Assembly: GCF_042660285.1 (NCBI RefSeq)
Contig: NZ_JBHSTP010000001.1
Coordinates: forward strand, 310,001 to 374,000
DNA: 64,000 bases
Origin: Luethyella okanaganae
Lineage (GTDB): Bacteria > Actinomycetota > Actinomycetes > Actinomycetales > Microbacteriaceae
Direction: 5' to 3'
The notes under the pieces were generated by a model, which saw nothing but the letters and a program-made list of their open reading frames with translations, was not told the DNA's origin and did not search any database. Positions 32,825-41,063 of this stretch are shown piece after piece (the stretch's first letter is position 1; each line of letters starts with the position of its first letter). The position numbers and the translations under genes are program-made.

Positions 32825-34377
32825 TGGGCGGAGTTCCGCGATTCTCGATTTTGACGCCGGTCTACAACACGCCAGTTGTCGTCTTGCGGAGCACCATCGA
32901 CTCCGTGCTCGCACAGAGCTATCCGGAGTGGGAGCTCATTCTCGTCGACGATATGTCGCCGGATGATCGTGTGCGCACAGCGCTTCGGAAAGCCGCTCGC
33001 GCCGATCCGCGTATCCGGGTGATCGAACGAGCGGAAAACGGCGGCATAGTCGCCGCATCGAACGATGCCCTCGCAGTGGCGGCGGGTGAGTTCATTGCGC
33101 TTCTCGACCATGACGACGTGCTCGACCCAGACGCTTTGCGGCTCGTCTCAGAAGCGATCGACACCGACCGTGATGTCGACTATGTATACAGCGATGAGGA
33201 CAAGGTCGACGCGATGGGGGGGGTCTTCGATCGATTCGACAAGCCGGATTGGTCGCCGGAACGTCTCCGAGGGCAGATGTACACAGGGCACTTCTCTGTG
33301 CTGCGCACCGAGCTCGCGCGAGCGGTCGGAGGATTTGACCCTTCCACTGAGGGCTCGCAGGACCACGATCTCGTCCTCAAGGTGACTGAGCGGGCGCGTC
33401 GCATCGTTCACGTTCCGGACGTTCTGTATCACTGGCGGGTGTTGCCGGGGTCGACCGCGCATTCCTCGGATGCGAAGCCCTACGCTTGGGAGGCGGGGCT
33501 TCGCGCGGTCGATGCCCACCTTGGGCGGGTAGGCATCCTCGGCCATGCTGAGTTCGGGCCTGTGCCGGGCACATACAGGATTGCACGGGAGCCGGAGCTC
33601 GATCGGCGGGTGAGCGTGATCATCCCGACGCGCGGAACGGCTGGCAAGGTCTGGGGTGCACAGCGTGTCTTCGTTGTCGAGGCCGTCAGGAGCTTGCTGG
33701 CGCGAACCGAGCATCGCTCTCTCGAGATTGTTGTCGTCTACGACTCGGACACTCCTGAATCGGTGTTGGACGAACTCGGTGAGATCGCCGATGACCGCTT
33801 GTTGCCGGTTCTTTTCGAGGGCGCCTTCAACTTCAGCCGAAAGTGCAATGTCGGTGCACTCGCGGCTACCGGCGATGCGCTTCTCTTCCTGAACGACGAT
33901 GTCGAGGCCATCAGCGAGGAGATCGTCGGAGCCATGCTGGCACCACTTCGGGAACCAGACGTCGGCATGACCGGTGCCATGCTCTATTTCGAGGATGGCG
34001 GGATTCAGCACGCCGGTCACCTACACCACATGGGGCAGTACACTCATGCCTATCTGGGTGAGAGAGCCGATGCCTATGGGGCGTTCTCCTCGCTGCTGAT
34101 CAATCGTGAGGCCTCTGGGCTTACCGCAGCCTGCATCGCCATGCCGCGCACGGTCTTTCTCGAGGTCGGCGGCTTCTCGGAGTCATTCCCCGGCAACTTC
34201 AACGATGTCGATCTCTGTAACAAGGTGCGACAGGCCGGCTACCGGCTTCTCTGGCTGCCGGATGTCCGTCTCTACCATTTCGAGTCCCGTTCGCGGAACC
34301 CGCTTGTGCACTCCTACGAGGAGAAGTCCATCCTCAACCGGTGGGGTGGTCCCCAGAGGGATCCCTTCCTCGCGTGA
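32821..34377 (+). CDS. Two-domain glycosyltransferase family 2
   Basis: A 518-residue protein with two tandem GT2 domains. Domain 1 (about 6-230): FSILTPVYNTPVVVLRSTIDSVL, LVDDMSPDD, NGGIVAASNDALAVAAGEFIALLDHDDVLDP (DHDD 96-99), YVYSDEDKVD and GSQDHDLVLKV. Domain 2 (about 262-515): VSVIIPTRGTAGKVWG, NFSRKCNVGALAATGDALLFLNDDVE (NDD near 357), LTAACIAMPRTVFLEVGGF and PGNFNDVDLCNKVRQ. Both halves keep acidic metal sites, so it may form two linkages. It overlaps the coiled-coil gene before it. The frame includes an eight-G run (33216-33223). It is related to the 23311 gene, whose first domain is decayed. Confidence 0.87.
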   Translation: MMGGVPRFSILTPVYNTPVVVLRSTIDSVLAQSYPEWELILVDDMSPDDRVRTALRKAARADPRIRVIERAENGGIVAASNDALAVAAGEFIALLDHDDVLDPDALRLVSEAIDTDRDVDYVYSDEDKVDAMGGVFDRFDKPDWSPERLRGQMYTGHFSVLRTELARAVGGFDPSTEGSQDHDLVLKVTERARRIVHVPDVLYHWRVLPGSTAHSSDAKPYAWEAGLRAVDAHLGRVGILGHAEFGPVPGTYRIAREPELDRRVSVIIPTRGTAGKVWGAQRVFVVEAVRSLLARTEHRSLEIVVVYDSDTPESVLDELGEIADDRLLPVLFEGAFNFSRKCNVGALAATGDALLFLNDDVEAISEEIVGAMLAPLREPDVGMTGAMLYFEDGGIQHAGHLHHMGQYTHAYLGERADAYGAFSSLLINREASGLTAACIAMPRTVFLEVGGFSESFPGNFNDVDLCNKVRQAGYRLLWLPDVRLYHFESRSRNPLVHSYEEKSILNRWGGPQRDPFLA

Positions 34378-34649
34378 TGGCGTCAGGTGTCGAGGCGAGG
34401 AGGGGATGACTATCGAGACGGCGTCTTTGCCCTTATGAGGTGTCGTCTTCGGGAGAAGAAAGCAGGGTCGCAGGGAGGTCATTTCGCTCGAGAGTGTCGT
34501 GTCACGGTGCGGATGGACCACTCCTGTCGTACCGTTGGACTGCTCACGAAAGGGAGCACGAGGCGCTCGGTCGGCACGTGACCGTCGTTCACTCCACGTC
34601 TCGTTGACTGTGTGCGACCCGACGCCGCACCGGAGGAGATCACAGACCA

Positions 34650-36707
34650 ATGACAATCGGACGGATGCGCGTTGTGGCGTGGGGGCTCGTTGTCGCCTGT
34701 GTGACCGCGCTGCTCATGCCTGTTGTACAGCCCGCTCAGACCGCGTCGGCGCTCTCCGGAGCGGACTTCGATCCAGGATCGATTATTTCCGATGGTGAAT
34801 TCTTCGACGCGAATGCGCTGAGCGAGGCGCAGGTCCAGGCGTTCCTCGAGTCGCAGGTGCCGAACTGCATCGGTGCGAACGGGTACACATGCCTGAAGAA
34901 CTACTCCGTGGACACCTTCAGTCGTGGCGCGGTCGAGCCCGGCCACTGCGATGCCTACACCGGCGCGACGAACGAGCCGGCCAGCCGTATCATCTTCAAA
35001 GTCGCCCAGGCCTGTGGAATCAGTCCCAAGGTTCTGATCGTCACGTTGCAGAAAGAGCAAGGACTCGTCACGGCATCCTCACCCACGGAGCGCCAGTATC
35101 GTGTCGCAATGGGCTACGGCTGTCCGGACACCTCCGACTGCGACGCGCAGTTCTACGGCTTCTACAACCAGGTCTACAAGGCCGCCTGGCAGTTCCGTCA
35201 GTACACGAACTACCCGAGCCGCCAGTACCGGATCGGGAACATCTCGGTGGGCTACCACCCGAACGCCTCGTGTGGCTCAAGCATCGTGAACATCCGAAAC
35301 CAGGCGACGGCCAACCTCTACAACTACACGCCCTATCAGCCGAACGCGGCTGCGCTGGCGAACCTCGGCGGCACGGGTGACTCGTGCTCCTCCTATGGGA
35401 ATCGCAACTTCTGGGTCTACTTCAACAACTGGTTCGGCTCGCCGAACGACTCGAGCAGCCCGATCGCGAGCCTCGACGTGGTGCAGGCGAGCCCGGGAAC
35501 GGTGCGCCTCGCAGGCTGGGCGTTCGACCCGGATACCTCGCAGTCCATCTACCTCCACGTCTACATCAACGGTGTCGGGTTCCAAGTGCTTGCCGGCAAC
35601 AACCGGCCCGATGTCGGAGCGACATGGCCGAGCGCAGGCCCGTACCATGGCTTCGATGCGAGTCTGCCCATGCAAGGCGAGGGTCCTCAGACCGTCTGCA
35701 TCTATGGGATCAATCTGGGACCTGGGCAGAACAAGCTCTTCGGGTGCCCGGTTCTGCCCGGGATGACGGGATCGCCGTCGGGCGTCATCGACGCCATCAC
35801 CGCGGTCGGCGACAAGATCACGGTCACCGGGTGGGTGTATGACCCCGACACCGTCGCGTCCGCTCCTGTGCACATCTACGTGGACGGCGACGGTTACGCC
35901 TACACCGCTGACGACGATCGCCCCGACTTCGGTTCGACCTATCCTGCCTACGGTCCGAAGCATGGGTATTCCCGCACGATGACGGCGAGTCCTGGCATAC
36001 ATAACGTCTGCGTCTACGGCATCAACATCGCCGGTGGTGGACAGAACAAACAGATCGGGTGCCGTACCGTGACGGTGCACTCGGGGTCTCCTTACGGTGT
36101 TGTGGACTCGGTGACGGCGAAGCCGGGCAGCTTTACTGTGACCGGGTGGACCTTCGACCCGGACTCGGCTGCTTCGACGCCCGTTCACGTGTACGCGAAC
36201 GCAAACGGCGTGGCGGGAGCGGCCGATCAGTCGCGGCCGGATGTCGCCAGCGCTTACCCCGGTTACGGCGACAAGCACGGCTATTCGGTGACCGTGCCCG
36301 CATCGCCCGAAGCCAATACGGTGTGTGCTTACGGCATCGATATCGCCGCGCCTGGCGGCAACCGTGTTCTCGCTTGCCGTGTCGTTCAGGGGATGAGTGG
36401 ACCACCCGTTGGCGTCATTGACTCCGTGACGGCTTCCAATGGCGTCATTTCGGTGGCGGGTTGGGCCTACGATCCCGACACGGCAGATCCGGTTCCGGTT
36501 CACGTCTATGTCGATTCGAGCGGATATGCCTTCATGGCGAACCGCGATCGCCCAGATCTCGCGGCCGTATACCCTGCTTACGGAGCGCCTCATGGGTATT
36601 CCGAGGCGATCCCATCGAGTCCGGGCTCGCATCAGGTATGCATCTATGGCATCAACATGGGCCCTGGCGACAACAAGTTGATCGGCTGTAGAACGGTCAT
36701 CGTCTGA
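34650..36707 (+). CDS. Secreted protein: lysozyme-like head and four C-terminal repeats
   Basis: A 685-residue exported protein. Residues 1-35 form a signal peptide (a hydrophobic core after MTIGRMR, with a TASA-type cleavage region). Residues ~38-260 form a Cys-rich domain seen in many actinobacterial secreted proteins: DGEFFDANALSEAQVQAFLESQ, FKVAQACGISPKVLIVTLQKEQGLV (a candidate catalytic Glu), AMGYGCPDT and FYGFYNQVYKAAWQFRQY. This looks like a lysozyme/transglycosylase-type fold. Four repeats of about 105 residues follow (see the repeat entry). No LPXTG or C-terminal membrane anchor is present. GGAGG lies about 13 bases before the ATG. The site between GT2 and GT-C-like genes suggests action on the cell-surface glycan or peptidoglycan, but that is inference. 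Confidence 0.8.
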   Translation: MTIGRMRVVAWGLVVACVTALLMPVVQPAQTASALSGADFDPGSIISDGEFFDANALSEAQVQAFLESQVPNCIGANGYTCLKNYSVDTFSRGAVEPGHCDAYTGATNEPASRIIFKVAQACGISPKVLIVTLQKEQGLVTASSPTERQYRVAMGYGCPDTSDCDAQFYGFYNQVYKAAWQFRQYTNYPSRQYRIGNISVGYHPNASCGSSIVNIRNQATANLYNYTPYQPNAAALANLGGTGDSCSSYGNRNFWVYFNNWFGSPNDSSSPIASLDVVQASPGTVRLAGWAFDPDTSQSIYLHVYINGVGFQVLAGNNRPDVGATWPSAGPYHGFDASLPMQGEGPQTVCIYGINLGPGQNKLFGCPVLPGMTGSPSGVIDAITAVGDKITVTGWVYDPDTVASAPVHIYVDGDGYAYTADDDRPDFGSTYPAYGPKHGYSRTMTASPGIHNVCVYGINIAGGGQNKQIGCRTVTVHSGSPYGVVDSVTAKPGSFTVTGWTFDPDSAASTPVHVYANANGVAGAADQSRPDVASAYPGYGDKHGYSVTVPASPEANTVCAYGIDIAAPGGNRVLACRVVQGMSGPPVGVIDSVTASNGVISVAGWAYDPDTADPVPVHVYVDSSGYAFMANRDRPDLAAVYPAYGAPHGYSEAIPSSPGSHQVCIYGINMGPGDNKLIGCRTVIV
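35436..36704 (+). repeat. Four tandem ~105-residue coding repeats in the secreted protein
   Basis: Units start at 35436, 35769, 36084 and 36399 (111, 105, 105 and 102 codons). Each begins with a GSP/GPP-like turn, then (V/I)DSVTA, a V-x-GW-x-(Y/F)DPD strand, VHVYVDG, RPD...YPxYGxxHGY, and ends VCIYGIN-x-GPGxNxxIGCR. Two Cys per unit, near the end, probably form a disulfide. Unit 1 is the most diverged (GWAFDPDTSQS, YHGF). The unit may be an adhesion or sugar-binding beta domain. Confidence 0.8.
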
Positions 36708-36717
36708 TCCGCTTGAA

Positions 36718-36767
36718 GCGGTTGCTGGTGTGGACCTGAACGCGTTCGTGCCAGCAGCCGCGCTTTT
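36718..36767 (+). terminator. Intrinsic terminator after the secreted-protein gene
   Basis: GCGGTTGCTGG (36718-36728) pairs with CCAGCAGCCGC (36751-36761), 11 bp with one G-U pair. A smaller palindrome GAACGCGTTC (36738-36747) lies inside the loop, and TTTT follows at 36764-36767. It lies 11 bp downstream of the stop, and the next gene has its own strong ribosome-binding site. Confidence 0.6.
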
Positions 36768-36814
36768 GTCGCGCCAATACAGGCGCTAGGGTCAATCGAC
36801 CGGAAGGAGTAAGC

Positions 36815-38773
36815 GTGCGTTCTCGGGTCTTGTTCGTCGTCGGACTGATCTCGGGTCTTCTGGTCGCCACTGCAGTCCTCGGACTCCGATCGGCCGGCCT
36901 TCTCGCCGGGGTAGGCGTGCTCGCCTTCACCGCACTTCTCATCGTTCTTTTCCCCGTTTCGAGCAGCCTCTCGCGACGCATCCTCTACAACGGGGCGATC
37001 GTCCTGGGTTGGATCCCTGTGCTTTGGTGGTTCGACCTCGGTGAGTTCTCCGACCGGATGTCGTGGGTTCTTGCGCTCTCCGCCGGAGGGCTCGTCGCGT
37101 GGTTGTTCGGACGCCCTGACACCGTCGGACGTGCGAAGCGTCTGCTCCCGCGCCTTCGATGGTCCGACCTTATTCCCGTGGGAACGGGTGCGTGGGGACT
37201 CTGGCTCTTCTCCCCGCTGCTTCTCTCTCCGAGCGACGGTCGCACGCTCACTCTTCTCATGAAGAGCGGGTGGGACCACGTCGCACACTTCTTCATGACG
37301 CAGCGGCTCGAGCAGGGCGGGTCGCTGTGGGGAACCACGGGTAGCTCGCCGGATGGTTCTCTTTGGGTTGGCGCCGCCTATCCCAAGCATTTCCACATCC
37401 TGGTGGATATGTTCCACGACCTCATTGGACTGCCTGTGACAGACGGCGTCCTCACGATCCGGGACTACGGGCGCGGCACTTCTTTGACGCTTGTCATCGC
37501 GATTGTTGTCCTCTCGTCCGGCCTCGCGCAGTTGCCTTCTCTCGTCCGCCGCCCTCTCGTTGCAGTTCCGCTCGTCGCGCTCCCCGTCTCTGCATATCTC
37601 GTTGGCCCGGGAGCCGTTGGACTAGCAGTGGGGTTCCCCAACTTCGTGCTCGCGTGCACAACAGTTGGGATCGCAGCCTGTATCGCCGTCGGCATGGTGC
37701 GGATCGCAGCGCCCGTGCAGATGTTCGCCGCCGTCGGTATGCTGGTCGCTGCGGCGCACAGCTGGCTTCTCATGCTGCCGCTCGCCGGGGCGGTCGTCCT
37801 CGTGGTGCTGTTGCCGTTCGCCCGCGCACGTTGGCGTGGGACTCCCGTGCGGTGGGGACTCACTCTCTTCGCTGTCGTCTGCGGAATCGCTGGAATGGCA
37901 CTCGCGGTGTACATTGCGCTCCAGAGTCTGAACGAAGAGACGCTGACCACCGGTGAAACAGAGTCGTTTCCCGCAGGAATGGCGCTCGGAGTGCTGCTCT
38001 CGACGGCCGCCATCGCCCTTGTCGTCATCGCGAAGGGCAGGCCAACTCGCGCGCGTGGAACGCTCGTGCGAACGACCGCGCTCGCTGTCATGCCGACGGT
38101 GGCGCTGTGCATGGTGTTCCTCCTTGGCTACCGTCAGCTCTGGCTGACGGGCGAACTCTCGTACTATGTGTCGAAGTTCATATCCGGAGCGTTGCTTGCG
38201 GGCATCCCCATCGGCATAGTCGTTGTCAGCGCACTGATCGGAGAGCGGACGATCATCCGACGAGGCTGGCGCCGAGCCACCGCCGTCGTGGCGTCGGCGT
38301 TGTTCACGATCGCTGCACTCCAGCCGTTCGGCTATGTCGGCCCGACGTTCGGCGGTGTGATCCAGGAGCAGGCTTCCGGCATGAAGTACCGTTCGGATGC
38401 CGTGATCCTTACGGGAGGTGACTCATCGGAGGCAACGAGGCTTCTTCGCGCAGCCGAAACGGCAGCTGGTCTGCCCTTCGGAACAACGGTGTATTTCGCG
38501 CCGCTCCCGGGAGATCCCACCATGCATCTGGCCAACCAGTGGCATCTTTCCTTGGCTGGAATCTGGTCGGTGAACGCGGACGCGCCGAGCAAGCTCCTCA
38601 GCAGTGCGAAGATCGCCGATCTGATCGCGGCCGACGATGTCGCAGGAGCCGTCCGTATCGTCCTCCAGGCCGATCCGAGAGTCACAGTGATCGTAGCGCC
38701 GCAGCTCATGACAGAGCTGGAGTCGAGGATGTCGCTGAGCGAGCTCGAACGGGTGGTCACCTGGACGAAGTAG
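36815..38773 (+). CDS. Large polytopic membrane protein, GT-C-like
   Basis: A 652-residue protein with roughly a dozen hydrophobic helices and a C-terminal extracytoplasmic stretch of ~130 residues (GPTFGGVIQEQASGMKY onward). After helix 4 it has LLMKSGWDHVAHFFM (Asp154, His155, His158), an acidic/His motif in the loop where GT-C glycosyltransferases keep a catalytic acid. A second loop motif is AYPKHFHILVDMFHDL. I cannot name a family. A polyprenyl-phosphate-sugar-dependent transferase or polymerase fits the topology and context. AAGGAG five bases before the GTG (36815) fixes the start. It is followed by two ~680-residue membrane proteins on the same strand. Confidence 0.65.
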   Translation: MRSRVLFVVGLISGLLVATAVLGLRSAGLLAGVGVLAFTALLIVLFPVSSSLSRRILYNGAIVLGWIPVLWWFDLGEFSDRMSWVLALSAGGLVAWLFGRPDTVGRAKRLLPRLRWSDLIPVGTGAWGLWLFSPLLLSPSDGRTLTLLMKSGWDHVAHFFMTQRLEQGGSLWGTTGSSPDGSLWVGAAYPKHFHILVDMFHDLIGLPVTDGVLTIRDYGRGTSLTLVIAIVVLSSGLAQLPSLVRRPLVAVPLVALPVSAYLVGPGAVGLAVGFPNFVLACTTVGIAACIAVGMVRIAAPVQMFAAVGMLVAAAHSWLLMLPLAGAVVLVVLLPFARARWRGTPVRWGLTLFAVVCGIAGMALAVYIALQSLNEETLTTGETESFPAGMALGVLLSTAAIALVVIAKGRPTRARGTLVRTTALAVMPTVALCMVFLLGYRQLWLTGELSYYVSKFISGALLAGIPIGIVVVSALIGERTIIRRGWRRATAVVASALFTIAALQPFGYVGPTFGGVIQEQASGMKYRSDAVILTGGDSSEATRLLRAAETAAGLPFGTTVYFAPLPGDPTMHLANQWHLSLAGIWSVNADAPSKLLSSAKIADLIAADDVAGAVRIVLQADPRVTVIVAPQLMTELESRMSLSELERVVTWTK

Positions 38774-38891
38774 ACAGTGGGCGCGAGTTCCGTTGGACTG
38801 TGCCCGTCCACGTATGCGCCAACGGGAACAGGGTGGCAGGAATGGCTGATCTCTCGTGAGCGGATCAATCTATGTGGCAAGCTGAGCATCG

Positions 38892-40931
38892 GTGAAAGAT
38901 CGAGCCAAAGCCGCTTCGTTGTGGAGCCGAGCAAGATGCACACTCGCGCGACTCGTCGAACCAACGCCTCAGGGCTTGCCCAACTGGCGGGTCATGACGT
39001 GGTTTCCGTTAGCCGCCCTGACAGTTGGCACGATTCTGATCGTGCTCGGCTGGAGTGGCACGTCCTCGGGCGTGCATTGGCTCGCGCTTGAGAACGGTGC
39101 CGATCCGCGTCTAATCGTAGGAATGCCTCGCGCGATCCGTTCCGACGAGTGGCTGGTTCAGCAGGCGTGGGTGGTGTCCCAGGCGAACAGCGGCTATCCA
39201 GCGCTCAACGACCATTTTCCCGGTGGCATCGACATGACGGTGTTCAACGAACTGCCGACCTGGGAGTGGTCGTCGATCTTTCGCCCGCATGTCTGGGGTT
39301 ACCTCTTCTTCGGGCTCACAACCGGTGTGGCCTGGCACTGGTGGCTACCAGCACTCGCGTTGGTATGCGCGGTCTACTTCCTCGTGGTCGCGCTGGCGCC
39401 GAGGCGTCCCCTCGTGGCCGCCGCGCTCGCAGGAGCGACATTTCTCGCCCCGTTCGTCCAGTGGTGGTATACGCCGACGACGCTCTGGGCCGTCGCATGG
39501 TCGGTGCTTGCGATGGCGGGAACCACCTGGATCCTCACCGATCGTCGACGCTGGGTTCGCTATGTCTGGGCGAGTGTGCTCGGTTACACGGCCGTTACGA
39601 TGGCGATGACCCTCTACATTCCATTCCTGCTCCCGGGAATCCTCGTCTATCTGGGCTTCGCCGTCGGAATGCTTCTTCGCGTCGCGCCCTGGCGAGACGG
39701 TGGCTTGCTCGGGAGCATCGTACGGCTCGGCCCTCTTCTTGTGGCGGGGGCGGCGGCGGTCACCGTGCTCGGAATCTGGGTGCTCACGCGTGCAGCCACC
39801 TTCGAGGCAGTTTTGTCGACCGTCTATCCCGGACAGCGTTTCGAAGCTACCGGGCAGCTGCTCGTGCGCGACCCGCTCTTCGTCGGCTTTGCGGGGGCGC
39901 CATGGAACCAGGCGCTCCGCGCCCTCGGCCCGACAATGCTCGGCGGCAACCCCTCCGAAGCGGCAAGTGTCCTTCTCGTCGCGCTCTTCCTGTTGCCCGC
40001 CATGCTCTGGTTCGCGGTGCGCTCCATTCGGCAGGGGAGGCGGCCCGAGTGGCTCCTCATCACCGTCCCTGCCGTGATGCTCCTCTTCCTCGCGTTCCTC
40101 TACATTCCTGGGTGGGACTCCCTTGCCCACGTACTGCAGCTCGATCGGGTTCCGGCAGAACGATTCCGCATCGCATTCGTCGTGCTGCTGCCGCTGAGCA
40201 TTGCACTGATCATCGAGCACATCGATCGCTTCCCCAAACGATCGAACTGGGCCGTCGGAGGTGTTTGCGCGCTGGGGGCGGCTGCGCTCTCCGTCTTCGT
40301 CTGGTTGCAGCTGAGATCGGGAGATCCGGGTGTTGTCGGGTTTTCCCGTCAGTGGAAGATCATCATGATTCTGCTCGTGCTCGGCGTCTTCCTCATCTTC
40401 GTCAAGCGCTTGGCGTTCGCGGGTGCCCTCGCGCTGTTCCTGGCCTCCGGCTTGACCGGATGGGGTGTGAATCCCATATATCACGGCGTCTACGACTTGC
40501 GCGAGACCCGCACGGGGCAAACCGTTGGGAAGGTCGATCGGCACGACCCGGGCACGTGGGTCGGGGTCGGATCATCGGAAGTCATGGCCATTCTGACGGA
40601 GACCGGGGTCACGTCGCTGACGGGCGTTCAGAACTACCCGCCCGACGGAATGTGGGACGAGATCGACCCGGCCGGCAACTACGAGGGACAGTGGAACCGC
40701 CTCGGGCATGTCACGTGGACGTTCGAATCGGGAGAGCCCCAGGTCTCGAACCCTTATGCCGATGTGATATTGGTGACGTTCGACGCCTGCTCGAGCTTTG
40801 CGCAGGCCAACGTCGACTTCGTCCTCACCGACATCGATGCGGTGCCGGACACCCGTTGCCTGTCCGAGCAGGGTGAGGTCAGACAAGGGGGCAGCACCAT
40901 GCGCGTCTACTCTGTCGAGCCTCCTGGATGA
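38892..40931 (+). CDS. Polytopic membrane protein, GT-C-like (tandem copy 1)
   Basis: A 679-residue protein with about 12-13 hydrophobic helices and an exported C-terminal domain (about 530-679). The first large loop has GMPRAIRSDEWLVQQ (Asp85-Glu86), then YPALNDHFPGG, LPTWEWSSIFRPHVWGY and FGLTTGVAWHWWLPALAL. The Asp-Glu pair sits where GT-C enzymes have their catalytic acidic motif. The tail has VTFDACSSFAQANVDFV and a later Cys. It is paralogous along its whole length to the next gene. The GTG start at 38892 has no clear Shine-Dalgarno site, but the N-terminus aligns with that of the paralogue. Donor and acceptor are unknown. Confidence 0.7.
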   Translation: MKDRAKAASLWSRARCTLARLVEPTPQGLPNWRVMTWFPLAALTVGTILIVLGWSGTSSGVHWLALENGADPRLIVGMPRAIRSDEWLVQQAWVVSQANSGYPALNDHFPGGIDMTVFNELPTWEWSSIFRPHVWGYLFFGLTTGVAWHWWLPALALVCAVYFLVVALAPRRPLVAAALAGATFLAPFVQWWYTPTTLWAVAWSVLAMAGTTWILTDRRRWVRYVWASVLGYTAVTMAMTLYIPFLLPGILVYLGFAVGMLLRVAPWRDGGLLGSIVRLGPLLVAGAAAVTVLGIWVLTRAATFEAVLSTVYPGQRFEATGQLLVRDPLFVGFAGAPWNQALRALGPTMLGGNPSEAASVLLVALFLLPAMLWFAVRSIRQGRRPEWLLITVPAVMLLFLAFLYIPGWDSLAHVLQLDRVPAERFRIAFVVLLPLSIALIIEHIDRFPKRSNWAVGGVCALGAAALSVFVWLQLRSGDPGVVGFSRQWKIIMILLVLGVFLIFVKRLAFAGALALFLASGLTGWGVNPIYHGVYDLRETRTGQTVGKVDRHDPGTWVGVGSSEVMAILTETGVTSLTGVQNYPPDGMWDEIDPAGNYEGQWNRLGHVTWTFESGEPQVSNPYADVILVTFDACSSFAQANVDFVLTDIDAVPDTRCLSEQGEVRQGGSTMRVYSVEPPG

Positions 40932-41063
40932 GCGCAAATGCCGTGTATGGAGGCAAGGCATGACTCATGCGGATATGATCGGGCGAGTGCGCGCGGCTGG
41001 TACCGCATCCTGATGGCCGTGACACGGTAGCGAATTGTCAAACTATTCGGGAGAACGTACGAG

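Noticed and set aside
35277..36632. 451-codon minus open frame opposite the repeat protein
   Set aside because: Its repeats are only the complement of the coding repeats on the plus strand.
39149..40876. 575-codon plus open frame overlapping GT-C-like copy 1 in another frame
   Set aside because: Arg-rich and without helices; the 679-residue frame has strong membrane helices and a full paralogue.
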